DNA of 64,000 bases from Pseudomonas sp. ABC1 (lineage in GTDB: Bacteria; Pseudomonadota; Gammaproteobacteria; Pseudomonadales; Pseudomonadaceae): NCBI RefSeq assembly GCF_013395055.1, contig NZ_CP058349.1:3285501-3349500 (forward strand). The letters run 5' to 3'. The notes under the pieces are model-generated. The model did no database searches. It saw nothing but the letters and a program-made list of their open reading frames with translations, and was not told the DNA's origin. Shown here piece by piece: positions 27,399 through 37,338 of this stretch (the stretch's first letter is position 1; each line of letters starts with the position of its first letter). The position numbers and the translations under genes are program-made.

Positions 27399-28972
27399 GC
27401 GTGTCTCCAGCGCGTGGCGCGTGTTTCGAGCTGTTGTCCGAGGGCGTTGAGCAGGGCGCCGGTGATGCCCACCAGCAGCATGCCGGCCATCACCTGGTCC
27501 ATGCGGAAGAGTTGCTGGGCACTGATCATCAGGCTGCCGATGCCGCCGTTGGATGGCATGAAGTATTCGGCACCGATGGTGCCGAGCCAGGCGAAGATCA
27601 GTGCCAGGCGCAGGCCGGCGAAGATCGCCGGCGCGGCGCCTGGCAGGATCAGCTTGCGCAGTCGCAGCAGTGGGTTCAGGCGCAGCACGCGGGCGGCTTC
27701 GTCGAGTTGTGGCGACAGGTTGGCGATGCCGCGCTGGGTGGCGATGAGCAATGGGAAGAAGGTCGCCAGGCCGACGAACACCAGTTTGGCCGGTTCGCCG
27801 AGGCCGAACCAGGCGGTGAGCAGCGGCACCCAGGCGAAGATCGCCACATGCCGCAAGACGCTGAAGGTGGGGCCGAACAGCCGTTCGGCGGGCTGCCACA
27901 GCCCGAGCAGCAGGCCCAGCAGGATGCCCAGGCTGCCGCCGAGCAGCAGGCCACCGACGGCGCGTCCGAGGCTGCGCAGCATGGCATCGATCAGGGTGGC
28001 GTCGAGCAGTCCTTGCCAGGTGGCCTGCAATACGGCCAGCGGTGTGACGAGGATATTGGCGTCGACCCAGTGCCGTTCACAGGCCAGTTGCCAGAGTGCC
28101 AGCAGCGCCAACGGTAGCAGCAGCGATTGCAGGCGCTGCCAGCCACGGGTCGTACTGCCACGGCGAAACTCCGCGGTGGGCGGGTGGGGCCAGTGGATCA
28201 GGCGGTGGTCGAGGAGGGCGATGCCCTTGTCCATGCCGATGCCGATCAGGCCGATGACCAGGATGCAGACGAAGACGATGTCCAGCATGAACAGCTGTCG
28301 GCCCCAGACCATCAGGTAGCCGATGCCTTCGCTGGAGGCCAGCAGTTCCACTGCCAGCAGCGCCGACCAGCCGGTGGCCAGCGCCAGGCGCAGGCCGGCC
28401 ATGAACGAGGGCAAGGCCGCCGGGATGGTCAGGCGCCAGAGCCGCAGGTGCAGGGGCAGTCGTAGCACGGCGGCGGCTTCGCGCAGGCGCGGTTGGGCAT
28501 CGCGCACGCCGACCAGCGTGTGCACCGTGATGGGGACGATGATGGCCTTGATCAGCACCACCAGCTTCAGGGCTTCGCCGATGCCGAAGAACAGCATGAA
28601 CAAGGGAATCCAGGCCAGCGTCGGTACCTGCGCCAGGCTGGCGAAGGTTGGCCAGACCAGGCGTTCGGCACGTGGGCTGGCGCCGAGCAGTGCACCGAGC
28701 AGGATGCCGCTGGCGACCCCGCCGAGCAGCCCCCAGGCGAGTCGTTGCAGGCTGATGCCCAGGTGTTCCCAGAGCTCGCCCGCACCGAACTCCAGCAGGG
28801 TCTGCCAGACCAGTGACGGCGCGGGGAGAATCTGCTCGCTCATCCAGCCGAAGCGGCTGGCCAGTGACCACAGGACGAACAGCCCCACCGGCAGCAGCCA
28901 GGGCAGTACCTGTGGCAGCCAGCGCGCGGCGCCGGTTGGCGTGGACAGGGATGGGGGCTGGGCGGTGGACAT
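27395..28972 (-). CDS. atsB: Fused double permease of sulfate-ester ABC transporter (AtsB-like)
   Basis: A 525-residue inner-membrane protein made of two BPD-transporter permease domains in tandem (about 20-255 and 280-520). Each has six helices and its own EAA loop (REAAAVLRLP...LWRLTIPAALP and DEAARVLRLN...LRKLILPGAAP). Most importers of this class use a homodimer of one domain, so here a single chain should supply the whole channel. The sulfate-ester permease AtsB of P. putida is, as I recall, a double-domain protein too. The start at 28972 is the first in-frame ATG next to the AT-rich intergenic region. Confidence 0.88.
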   Translation of the reverse strand: MSTAQPPSLSTPTGAARWLPQVLPWLLPVGLFVLWSLASRFGWMSEQILPAPSLVWQTLLEFGAGELWEHLGISLQRLAWGLLGGVASGILLGALLGASPRAERLVWPTFASLAQVPTLAWIPLFMLFFGIGEALKLVVLIKAIIVPITVHTLVGVRDAQPRLREAAAVLRLPLHLRLWRLTIPAALPSFMAGLRLALATGWSALLAVELLASSEGIGYLMVWGRQLFMLDIVFVCILVIGLIGIGMDKGIALLDHRLIHWPHPPTAEFRRGSTTRGWQRLQSLLLPLALLALWQLACERHWVDANILVTPLAVLQATWQGLLDATLIDAMLRSLGRAVGGLLLGGSLGILLGLLLGLWQPAERLFGPTFSVLRHVAIFAWVPLLTAWFGLGEPAKLVFVGLATFFPLLIATQRGIANLSPQLDEAARVLRLNPLLRLRKLILPGAAPAIFAGLRLALIFAWLGTIGAEYFMPSNGGIGSLMISAQQLFRMDQVMAGMLLVGITGALLNALGQQLETRATRWRHA

Positions 28973-29006
28973 CGCAGGTTTCCGGTGAAAGAGAGAAAAT
29001 TCTTAT

Positions 29007-29209
29007 GGATATATAAAAGAGAAATTCAATTCTTTTGTGTGATAAGTCGGGCATTAGAAGGAAGGGCGGTGCCCGGCAGCCAATGCATTTTTCGAATATT
29101 TTCGATGCCCTCGCTGCATCCTCCCCAAGGGTGGGCGTTGCGGATTTTCTTATATCCAAGAGATTTAAAAAAAGAATTTAATATTATTTATTTATATCCA
29201 AAGCCCTGG
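29007..29209. promoter_or_regulatory. AT-rich divergent control region between atsB and atsR
   Basis: The 289-base gap contains GGATATATAA (29007-29016) and two copies of TTATATCC (29150-29157, 29202-29209) in inverse orientation, in sequence much richer in A and T than its surroundings. This is consistent with divergent promoters and binding of CysB- or SftR-type LysR activators under sulfate limitation. No clear -35/-10 pair could be assigned. Confidence 0.4.
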
Positions 29210-29261
29210 CCTATGGTGATGTTCCCGGTAGCACGCTTTCGTCATCGCCACGGAGCCCATT

Positions 29262-30350
29262 ATGAAACGCCTCTCCCGATTCCTGCTTGAGAAGATCCTG
29301 CCCGCCGCCCTCGGGCTGGGTGTCTATGCCACCGCACAGGCCAGCGACGTTACAGGCCAGCGACGTTGGCCCGAGGAAATCCGTATCGCCGTGCCGGACC
29401 TGAGCGCCGGTAGCGAGCACAGTGGCGGCGGTGTCGTCGACGTATTGCGCAGCCAGCGTATCTTCGAGGAGGCGTTCGCCGCCGAGGGCGTCAAGGTGCG
29501 CTGGCTGTTCTTCAAGGGCGCGGGGCCGGTGATCAACGAAGCCTTCGCCAATGGCCAGGTCGACCTGGCCTACCTGGGCGATTTCGCCGCCATCATCGGC
29601 AAGGCCAGCGGCCTCGACACCCGTCTGCTGAGTGCCACGGCGCGCAATATCCAGCACTACCTGGGCGTGCCCAGTGGGTCTCCGATCGGGTCGCTGCAAG
29701 ACTTGCGCGGTAAACGGGTCGCGGTGTTCAAGGGCACCGCCAACCAGTTGTCATTCGCCCAGGCCCTGGCCAGCCAGGGGCTCGGGGAGCGTGACGTGAA
29801 GTCGGTCAGCCTGGATTTCAACGCGGCGACCGCCGCCCTGGCGGCGCGGCAGATCGACGCTGCCTGGGGCAGTACCAACCTGCTGGCGCTGCAACTGCGT
29901 GGTCTGGCCGAACTGCCCGTGAGCACCCGTGACCTCGGTGGCGCCGGCGATCTGCAGGGTGTGCTGGTCGGCCGGGGGGAATTCGTCGAGCGTTACCCGC
30001 AACTGATCCAGCGCCTGTTGAGCGTGCAGCAGAAGGCCAGCGATTGGCTGCGTCAGGCGCAGCATCGGCAGGATTACATCGACCTGGTGGCGGGGCTTTC
30101 CGGGTATCCCCGCGCGTTGCTGGAGCGAGACCTGCAGGCGCAGGACTTCTCGGTCATCTTCGATCCCCGGCTGGATGCCGGCTTTCTCGACCGTTTGCAG
30201 AACAGCGTCGATTTCGCCGCGCAGCAGCGCTTGATCCGCAAGGATTTCGATGTGCGTGAGTGGCTGGCTGACAGCCCGGTGCAGGCGGCCAGCAGCGCGC
30301 CGCCGCTGGTGGTCGACCTTGGGTTGCTGGCAGGTGCCTTTGCCCACTGA
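29262..30350 (+). CDS. atsR: Sulfate-ester/sulfonate binding protein (AtsR-like)
   Basis: A 362-residue periplasmic binding protein: signal peptide to about residue 28 (ATAQAS), then an SsuA/TauA-like NMT1 fold with EIRIAVPDLSAGSEHSGGG, KGAGPVINEAFANGQVDLAY and GKRVAVFKGTANQL. It should deliver sulfate esters or sulfonates to AtsBC. It is divergent from atsBC across an AT-rich gap. The start ATG at 29262 directly precedes a charged, signal-like N-terminus. Confidence 0.85.
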   Translation: MKRLSRFLLEKILPAALGLGVYATAQASDVTGQRRWPEEIRIAVPDLSAGSEHSGGGVVDVLRSQRIFEEAFAAEGVKVRWLFFKGAGPVINEAFANGQVDLAYLGDFAAIIGKASGLDTRLLSATARNIQHYLGVPSGSPIGSLQDLRGKRVAVFKGTANQLSFAQALASQGLGERDVKSVSLDFNAATAALAARQIDAAWGSTNLLALQLRGLAELPVSTRDLGGAGDLQGVLVGRGEFVERYPQLIQRLLSVQQKASDWLRQAQHRQDYIDLVAGLSGYPRALLERDLQAQDFSVIFDPRLDAGFLDRLQNSVDFAAQQRLIRKDFDVREWLADSPVQAASSAPPLVVDLGLLAGAFAH

Positions 30351-30368
30351 TTCCGGGGCCGATATACC

Positions 30369-30458
30369 CCCTCTCCCGCTTGCGGGAGAGGGCTGGGGAG
30401 AGGGCTGCAGGCGCACAAACCCTCTCCCCCGGCCCCTCTCCCATGAATGGGAGAGGGG
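30369..30458. repeat. Two hairpins of CCCTCTCCC type between convergent genes
   Basis: First stem CCCTCTCCCGC/GCGGGAGAGGG (30369-30392), second stem CCCCTCTCCCAT/ATGGGAGAGGGG with a two-base loop (30433-30458). The first is also present at 38178-38203. They sit between the ends of the AtsR-like and LysR genes, and could stop transcription from both sides. Confidence 0.7.
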
Positions 30459-30469
30459 AGAAAGCTCTG

Positions 30470-31393
30470 CTAGCCGATCAGTGGCGAGGTGCCGGTCTGG
30501 TCGATCCTGAGCAAGGTGGTGATCATCTCCTGGGCGGCGGGTGCCAGCCGGTAGCCGTTGCGGCTGATGATCGCGCAGTGGGCGCCGCGGGTTTCCAGGT
30601 TGCTGGGCATGTTGCGGAAGGTCAGGGCCTGCAGCAGGCCCTGCTGCAAGTGCTCGCGGATGCCTTCCTCGCCGGCGATGCCGAGCATGTCGGTCTGCCG
30701 CACGATGCGCACCAGGGCCGCCTGGTCCTCGCATTGCACCGTACTGCTGAAGTCCACCAGCCCACTGAGGCTGGCCAACTGCTTGCGGGTCGCTGGCGGC
30801 AGTAGCGGCGTGGCCAGCGGATAGGCGAACAGGTCGTTGGTCGACAGGCTTTCCTTGCTCAGCAAGGGGTGTCCGGCACGGCAGAAGAACACCCCGTCGC
30901 GTCGCTTCAGTGGCTGGATATTGAATGTCGGGTCATTGCTGAAATGACGGCTGTCGGCTACGGCGAACTCCAGCTCTTCGCGTATCAGGCTGCGCCCCAG
31001 GCGCTCCCAGTTGTCCACCTGCAGCCTGACGAGGATGCCCGGGTGCGCGGTGCTGAAGGCGGCCACCGCGTCCGGCACCAGGCTCTGCAAAGGCGCCGGG
31101 CCGCAGCCGAAGTGCAGTTCTCCGGCATCCAGGCGTTTCAGTTGGGTCACTTCGTTGACCAGATTGCGGGCTCCCTGCACCAGCAAGCGCGCATGTTGCA
31201 GCACCACTTGCCCTTCCGGCGTAGGGGGCAGCTCCTTCTGGCGACGATCCACCAACTGGCAGCCCAGTTCCTGTTCCAGGTTCTGGATGCTGCGGCTGAA
31301 GGCCGGCTGCGTGATGTTCATGGCGTCGGCGCCCCGCACGAAACTGCGGTGTTCGTTCAGAGCCAGCAGGTAGCGCAGCTGTTTCAGATCCAT
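30470..31393 (-). CDS. sftR: LysR-type regulator (SftR-like)
   Basis: A LysR family protein, 307 residues from the ATG at 31393. The N-terminal winged helix-turn-helix is MDLKQLRYLLALNEHRSFVR...MNITQPAFSRSIQNLEQELG; the effector-binding domain follows from about residue 90. Another ATG at 31408 would add five residues; neither has a clear ribosome binding site. It is divergent from the TonB receptor-atsK genes with an operator-like inverted repeat between. In P. putida S-313, SftR is the LysR activator of the sulfate-ester genes, so the position fits that role; identity is inferred from context. Confidence 0.85.
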   Translation of the reverse strand: MDLKQLRYLLALNEHRSFVRGADAMNITQPAFSRSIQNLEQELGCQLVDRRQKELPPTPEGQVVLQHARLLVQGARNLVNEVTQLKRLDAGELHFGCGPAPLQSLVPDAVAAFSTAHPGILVRLQVDNWERLGRSLIREELEFAVADSRHFSNDPTFNIQPLKRRDGVFFCRAGHPLLSKESLSTNDLFAYPLATPLLPPATRKQLASLSGLVDFSSTVQCEDQAALVRIVRQTDMLGIAGEEGIREHLQQGLLQALTFRNMPSNLETRGAHCAIISRNGYRLAPAAQEMITTLLRIDQTGTSPLIG

Positions 31394-31467
31394 ATAGAAA
31401 ACCGGCATGAAAAATATTAGGCGAATGCATTGGATGCATGTGAAGGCCTGGTTTTAAATGCAGTCTC

Positions 31468-31517
31468 TTATTCGGTAAAAGAATTATTTGTAATTTTAAT
31501 AGTTCTTTATCGAATAA
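31468..31517. promoter_or_regulatory. Inverted repeat between LysR gene and TonB receptor gene
   Basis: TTATTCGGTAAAAGAAT (31468) and TTCTTTATCGAATAA (31503-31517) form an imperfect inverted repeat; ATGCAT-TGG-ATGCAT lies at 31425-31439. Both are in an AT-rich divergent gap and are candidate LysR boxes for autoregulation and activation of the receptor operon. Confidence 0.45.
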
Positions 31518-31593
31518 ATAATATCGCCCCGGAATGACCGGGGCCCTGCCTTGCCGGGGCGCCCCGATGCCCTGAAACGATGAGGAATACGCC

Positions 31594-33945
31594 ATGCCGA
31601 GTGATGGAACGGACGCCCTGCGTCTGCAGGTGGCCAAACGCTCACGCTATGCCCTTGCTTCTTTGTTACTGAGTTGCCCGCTGGCGCTTCTGGCGGATGA
31701 GGCGGTGCGCCCATCGGCAACGCTGCCAAGGGCCGAGGTGGACGACACCCTGGCGACCGTGACGGTCAGTGCGCGCCGCCGGGAAGAAAACGCCCAGGAT
31801 GTGCCTACGCCGATCACCGTGCTCGATGGCGCCACCCTGGAGCGGCAGCGGGTGTACAAGGTGCAGGACCTGCAGCAGGTCCTGCCCAGTGTCAACGTCG
31901 CCTATATCCATGCACGCCAGTCCAGCGTGGCGGTGCGCGGCATCGGCAACAACCCGGCCAGCGACGGCCTGGAGGGCAGCGCTGGCATCTACCTCGACAA
32001 TATCTACCTGGGCCGCCCCGGCATGGCGGTGTTCGACCTGCTGGACGTCGAACAGCTCGAACTGCTGCGCGGTCCGCAGGGCACGTTGTTCGGCAAGAAC
32101 ACCACCGCCGGGGTACTCAACATCAGTACGCGCAAGCCTACCTTCACGCCGGAGCGCAGCCTGGATGTCAGCGGTGCGGAGTACGGCCACTTCCAGGCCA
32201 AGGGTTCGGTTTCCGGGCCGTTGACGGAGACCCTTGCCGGGCGCCTGTCGGCCTACCGCACGCGCGAGGATGGCTATATCGACAACCGCCATGACAGTCG
32301 CACCTTCATCGGCGGCGAGCGCGAGGGGGCGAGGGGGCAGTTGCTGTTCCAGCCGCACGAGGATTTCAGCCTGCGCTGGATCGCCGACTACAACCAGGAA
32401 AACTCCGGCAACGGCGTATGGGCGCTGTATGGCGTGTCCGAGCGCTTTCGCGAGCGCGCCGCACTGATCGGCGCCCAGTCGCAGTACGACATCGGCAAGC
32501 GCGAGGTGAACATCGACAGCGAGCAGTCGGTGAACGTCTGGCAGGGCGGCACCTCGCTGGAGGCCAACTGGACCCTGGGCAGCGGCCATACCCTGACCTC
32601 GGTGACCGGCTACCGCTACTGGCATTTCATCCCGCGCAACGACGCCGACCTGACCGAAGTCCCGGCCATCATCCACTCCGGCGTGGAGGTGCATGACCGC
32701 CAGTTCTCCCAGGAAATCCGCCTGGCTTCGCCCAGCGGTGGTGCCTTCGACTATGTCCTCGGTGCCTATGCCTTCCACCAGAACCTGGGCAACAAGACGG
32801 TGACCCAGTACGGCCCGGCCGCCGACCTGTTCGTGCTGGGCAGCCCCACTGGCATCTTCAACGATGTGCGCACCCAGACCAACGGCAAGATCGAGACCGA
32901 CAGCCTGGCGCTGTTCGCCCAGGGCACCTGGCACCTCAGCGACCGCCTGGACCTGACCGCCGGTGTGCGCGGCACCTACGAGGAGAAACGTGCGCGCCTG
33001 CATCGCTTTGCACCGTTCGGCGGCGCCAGCCTGCCAGCCGGCCAGGAGGCGATCCGCCAGCGCCAGATGGGCGCGCTGGACACCGGCGAGTTCGGCCTGC
33101 ACAACGCATCGCCGTCCGGCTTGCTCAGCCTGAGCTATCGCTTCGACGATGACCTGCTCGGCTATGCCAGCCTGGCCCATGGCGAGAAGTCCGGAGGGAT
33201 CAACCTGAGCGCGCCGGTGGCGGGGCTGGGCAGTGACTCGCTGGTGGTCGGCCCGGAGCGTGCCAACGATGCCGAACTGGGCTTCAAGAGCACGTTGCTG
33301 GAGCGCCGCCTGCAACTCAACGCCAACCTGTTCTTGACCGGTATCCACGGCTACCAGGCCACCACCCTGGCCCAGGTGCCCGGCTCGCTGACGGCGGCCC
33401 AGGTATTGGCCAATGCCGGCAGCGTGCGCTCGCGTGGTGTGGAGTTCGAAGCCTCGTGGCTGCCGCTGCGCGGGCTGGTGCTGAACTTCAACGGCTCCTT
33501 CAACGACGTCACCTACCTGTCGTTCAAGGACGCGCCGTGCCCTAGCGAGATCAGCCTGCAACCCAACCCACCGGCCAGTTGCGACCTGAGCGGCGAACGG
33601 GTGGTCGGCGCGTCGAAATGGATCGGCAACTTCAACGGCCAGTATCAGTGGCAGCTCGACAACGGCCTGCAACCCTACCTGGGGCTGGGCTATTCGTACC
33701 GCTCCAAGGCGGTCGGCACCCTGGACAACTCCGAACTATCGCGGATCGACGGTTACGGCCTGCTCAACCTCTCCGCCGGTGTGCGCGCCGATATCGGCGA
33801 GGGGCAGGCGGATCTCTCGTTGTGGCTGAAGAACGCCACCGACGAGGACTACTACCTGACCAGCTTCGCCTGGACCAACGGCGCCTACACCGCCTCGGTG
33901 GGCGCACCACGCACCGCCGGGGTGACCCTGCGCTATGACTTCTGA
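31594..33945 (+). CDS. sftP: TonB-dependent outer-membrane receptor (SftP-like)
   Basis: A 783-residue receptor. N-terminal signal region (about 1-35), TonB-box-like segment (DDTLATVTVSARRRE), plug domain (about 65-170; VYKVQDLQQVLPSVNV, RGPQGTLFGKNTTAGVLN), then a 22-strand barrel ending in TLRYDF, with a C-terminal aromatic as needed for BAM insertion. Next to atsK and the ABC importer it probably takes sulfate esters or sulfonates across the outer membrane. It starts the receptor-atsK-dioxygenase operon; atsK follows in 25 bases. The symbol is by context with the P. putida sulfate-ester locus. Confidence 0.87.
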   Translation: MPSDGTDALRLQVAKRSRYALASLLLSCPLALLADEAVRPSATLPRAEVDDTLATVTVSARRREENAQDVPTPITVLDGATLERQRVYKVQDLQQVLPSVNVAYIHARQSSVAVRGIGNNPASDGLEGSAGIYLDNIYLGRPGMAVFDLLDVEQLELLRGPQGTLFGKNTTAGVLNISTRKPTFTPERSLDVSGAEYGHFQAKGSVSGPLTETLAGRLSAYRTREDGYIDNRHDSRTFIGGEREGARGQLLFQPHEDFSLRWIADYNQENSGNGVWALYGVSERFRERAALIGAQSQYDIGKREVNIDSEQSVNVWQGGTSLEANWTLGSGHTLTSVTGYRYWHFIPRNDADLTEVPAIIHSGVEVHDRQFSQEIRLASPSGGAFDYVLGAYAFHQNLGNKTVTQYGPAADLFVLGSPTGIFNDVRTQTNGKIETDSLALFAQGTWHLSDRLDLTAGVRGTYEEKRARLHRFAPFGGASLPAGQEAIRQRQMGALDTGEFGLHNASPSGLLSLSYRFDDDLLGYASLAHGEKSGGINLSAPVAGLGSDSLVVGPERANDAELGFKSTLLERRLQLNANLFLTGIHGYQATTLAQVPGSLTAAQVLANAGSVRSRGVEFEASWLPLRGLVLNFNGSFNDVTYLSFKDAPCPSEISLQPNPPASCDLSGERVVGASKWIGNFNGQYQWQLDNGLQPYLGLGYSYRSKAVGTLDNSELSRIDGYGLLNLSAGVRADIGEGQADLSLWLKNATDEDYYLTSFAWTNGAYTASVGAPRTAGVTLRYDF

Positions 33946-33970
33946 ACCCCTGACCCTTGAGGAAACTGCC

Positions 33971-34870
33971 ATGAGCCAATCCGCTGTCGCTGCTTCGGTC
34001 CAGCCCGCCGTGCTGGACATCCATCCCATCTCCGGTCGCATCGGTGCCGAAATCCGAGGCGTGCGCCTGTCCGGCCAGCTCGATGCCGCCACGGTCGAGG
34101 CCATCCAGCAGGCGCTGCTGGATCACAAGGTGGTGTTCTTCCGCGGGCAATCGCACCTCGACGACCAGGGCCAGGAGGCTTTCGCCAAACTGCTCGGCGA
34201 GCCGGTGGCGCACCCGACGGTGCCGGTGCGCGAGGGCACCCGCTACCTGCTGGAGCTGGACGGCGAACGCCGTGCCAATTCCTGGCACACCGACGTGACC
34301 TTCGTCGACGCCTATCCCAAGGCTTCGATCCTGCGCAGTGTGGTGGCGCCCGCTGCGGGTGGCGACACCGTATGGGCCAACGCCGCCACGGCCTACAGTG
34401 ACCTGCCGGTGGAACTGCGCGAACTGGCCGACAACCTCTGGGCCATCCACAGCAACGAATACGACTACGCCGGCCACAAGCCCAATGTCGATCCCGCGCG
34501 CCTGGCCGAGTTTCGCAAGGTGTTCGCCGCCTCGGTGTATGAGACCGAGCATCCGGTGGTGCGGGTGCACCCGGTCAGCGGCGAGCGCAGCCTGCTCCTA
34601 GGGCATTTCGTCAAACGCTTCAAGGGGCTGTCGAAGAGCGACTCGCAGGCGCTCTTCGACCTGTTGCAGGGCTATGTCACCCGTCTGGAAAACAGCGTGC
34701 GCTGGCGCTGGCAGGTCGGCGACGTGGCGATCTGGGACAACCGTGCCACCCAGCACTACGCCGTGGACGACTACGGTGACCAGCCCCGCGTGGTCCGTCG
34801 CGTGACCCTGGCCGGTGAGGTGCCGGTCGCCATCGACGGTCGTCGCAGCCAGACACTGCGTCATCAATGA
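33971..34870 (+). CDS. atsK: Alkylsulfatase dioxygenase AtsK
   Basis: A Fe(II)/2-oxoglutarate-dependent dioxygenase that cleaves alkyl sulfate esters (such as 2-ethylhexyl sulfate) to an aldehyde and sulfate. Its 299 residues match the known AtsK closely in length and sequence. The iron-binding facial triad is His106, Asp108 (SWHTDVTF) and His262 (ATQHYAV), with Arg273 and Arg277 for 2-oxoglutarate, each two positions earlier than in P. putida AtsK. The ATG at 33971 follows GAGGAAACTGCC. The substrate could instead include taurine-like sulfonates, but similarity is to AtsK rather than TauD. Confidence 0.93.
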   Translation: MSQSAVAASVQPAVLDIHPISGRIGAEIRGVRLSGQLDAATVEAIQQALLDHKVVFFRGQSHLDDQGQEAFAKLLGEPVAHPTVPVREGTRYLLELDGERRANSWHTDVTFVDAYPKASILRSVVAPAAGGDTVWANAATAYSDLPVELRELADNLWAIHSNEYDYAGHKPNVDPARLAEFRKVFAASVYETEHPVVRVHPVSGERSLLLGHFVKRFKGLSKSDSQALFDLLQGYVTRLENSVRWRWQVGDVAIWDNRATQHYAVDDYGDQPRVVRRVTLAGEVPVAIDGRRSQTLRHQ

Positions 34871-34885
34871 AACCGGAGCCTTCCC

Positions 34886-35776
34886 ATGAGCCAGACCGCA
34901 AGGGCCACTGCCGTGGCCGATGAGTTCCGTATCACCGCCCTGGATGCGCCGCTGGGCGCCGAGGTGCATGGCCTGGACCTGCGCCAGGCACCGTCGCCCC
35001 ATCAGGTGCTGGCGCTGCGCCAGGGGTTGCGCGACCACCATGTCCTGCTGTTTCGCAATCAGTCGCTGACGGACCGTCAGTACCAGGATTTCGTCACACT
35101 GTTCGGCCCGGTGTTCCAGCCGCCGACCGATGTGCCGGTGCTGTCGTCGGGGGCCGACGGCAAGGCGCCGGTGATCGTCAAGGTGGCCAATGCCGAGGAT
35201 GGCGAACTGGGCAATGCACCGCTGGCGGCGCATATCGACCATCAATGGACGCCAGCGCCTTCGGCCAGCTCCTTTCTGCAAGCGCTGGCAGTGCCATCGA
35301 GTGGTGGGGAAACGCTGTTCACCAACCTGGCGCTGGCCTACGAGCGCCTCGACGCGGCGACCCGCGATGAAGTCGATGGGTTGCGTCTGATCACCTACAA
35401 CCCCTTCGTGCGGATACGCCAGAACGGCGGTTATGGCGGCACCTTCCATGCCTATCGCACCCCGGATATCGAGCCGGTACAGGGCAGCGAGCACCCGCTG
35501 GTGCGCACTCATCCAGAGAGTGGACGGCGGCTGTTGTTCCTCAGTGCACGTACCGAGGTGGAAATCCCCGGCTACGATCCCGAACGGGGTGCGGCGCTGA
35601 TCGCCCGCCTGCGCGAACACCTGGCGCGGCCGGAGCTGACCTATACGCACCGCTGGCAGGTGGGTGACATTCTCTGGTGGGACAACCAGGCGACGTTGCA
35701 TGCACGCAACGGTTTCCCGGAGGAGCAGACGCGACGCTTGCAGCGCATCAGTATTGGTGGCGGGCGGCCGTTCTGA
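34886..35776 (+). CDS. Second TauD/TfdA-family dioxygenase
   Basis: A 296-residue Fe(II)/2-oxoglutarate dioxygenase 15 bases after atsK. The iron ligands are readable as His116 and Asp118 (AAHIDHQW) and His272 (ATLHARN), with arginines at 283-287 (TRRLQR) for the cosubstrate. It is clearly diverged from AtsK: the HxD motif lacks the usual SWHTD context. Co-location with the uptake genes implies an organosulfur substrate distinct from that of AtsK, but other 2-oxoglutarate-dependent oxidations cannot be excluded. Confidence 0.88.
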   Translation: MSQTARATAVADEFRITALDAPLGAEVHGLDLRQAPSPHQVLALRQGLRDHHVLLFRNQSLTDRQYQDFVTLFGPVFQPPTDVPVLSSGADGKAPVIVKVANAEDGELGNAPLAAHIDHQWTPAPSASSFLQALAVPSSGGETLFTNLALAYERLDAATRDEVDGLRLITYNPFVRIRQNGGYGGTFHAYRTPDIEPVQGSEHPLVRTHPESGRRLLFLSARTEVEIPGYDPERGAALIARLREHLARPELTYTHRWQVGDILWWDNQATLHARNGFPEEQTRRLQRISIGGGRPF

Positions 35777-35784
35777 GCAGGGTG

Positions 35785-35811
35785 TTACCGGGCGCGCATG
35801 GCGCCCGGTAA
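35785..35811. terminator. Perfect hairpin between convergent dioxygenase and rhlB
   Basis: TTACCGGGCGC-GCATG-GCGCCCGGTAA: 11-bp perfect stem, 5-base loop, in the 44-base gap between two convergent genes. Its symmetry and place suit a bidirectional terminator. Confidence 0.75.
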
Positions 35812-35820
35812 TGGCTGTCG

Positions 35821-37245
<1,425 letters not shown>

Positions 37246-37338
37246 CTCATCATCTGATTCTGGGAAAGTCCGGCGCCAGTGTAATGCAAGACGCCAGCAG
37301 GGCGAAGCATTGCCCGCCGTGCCGGTATCTGCGGCGAT

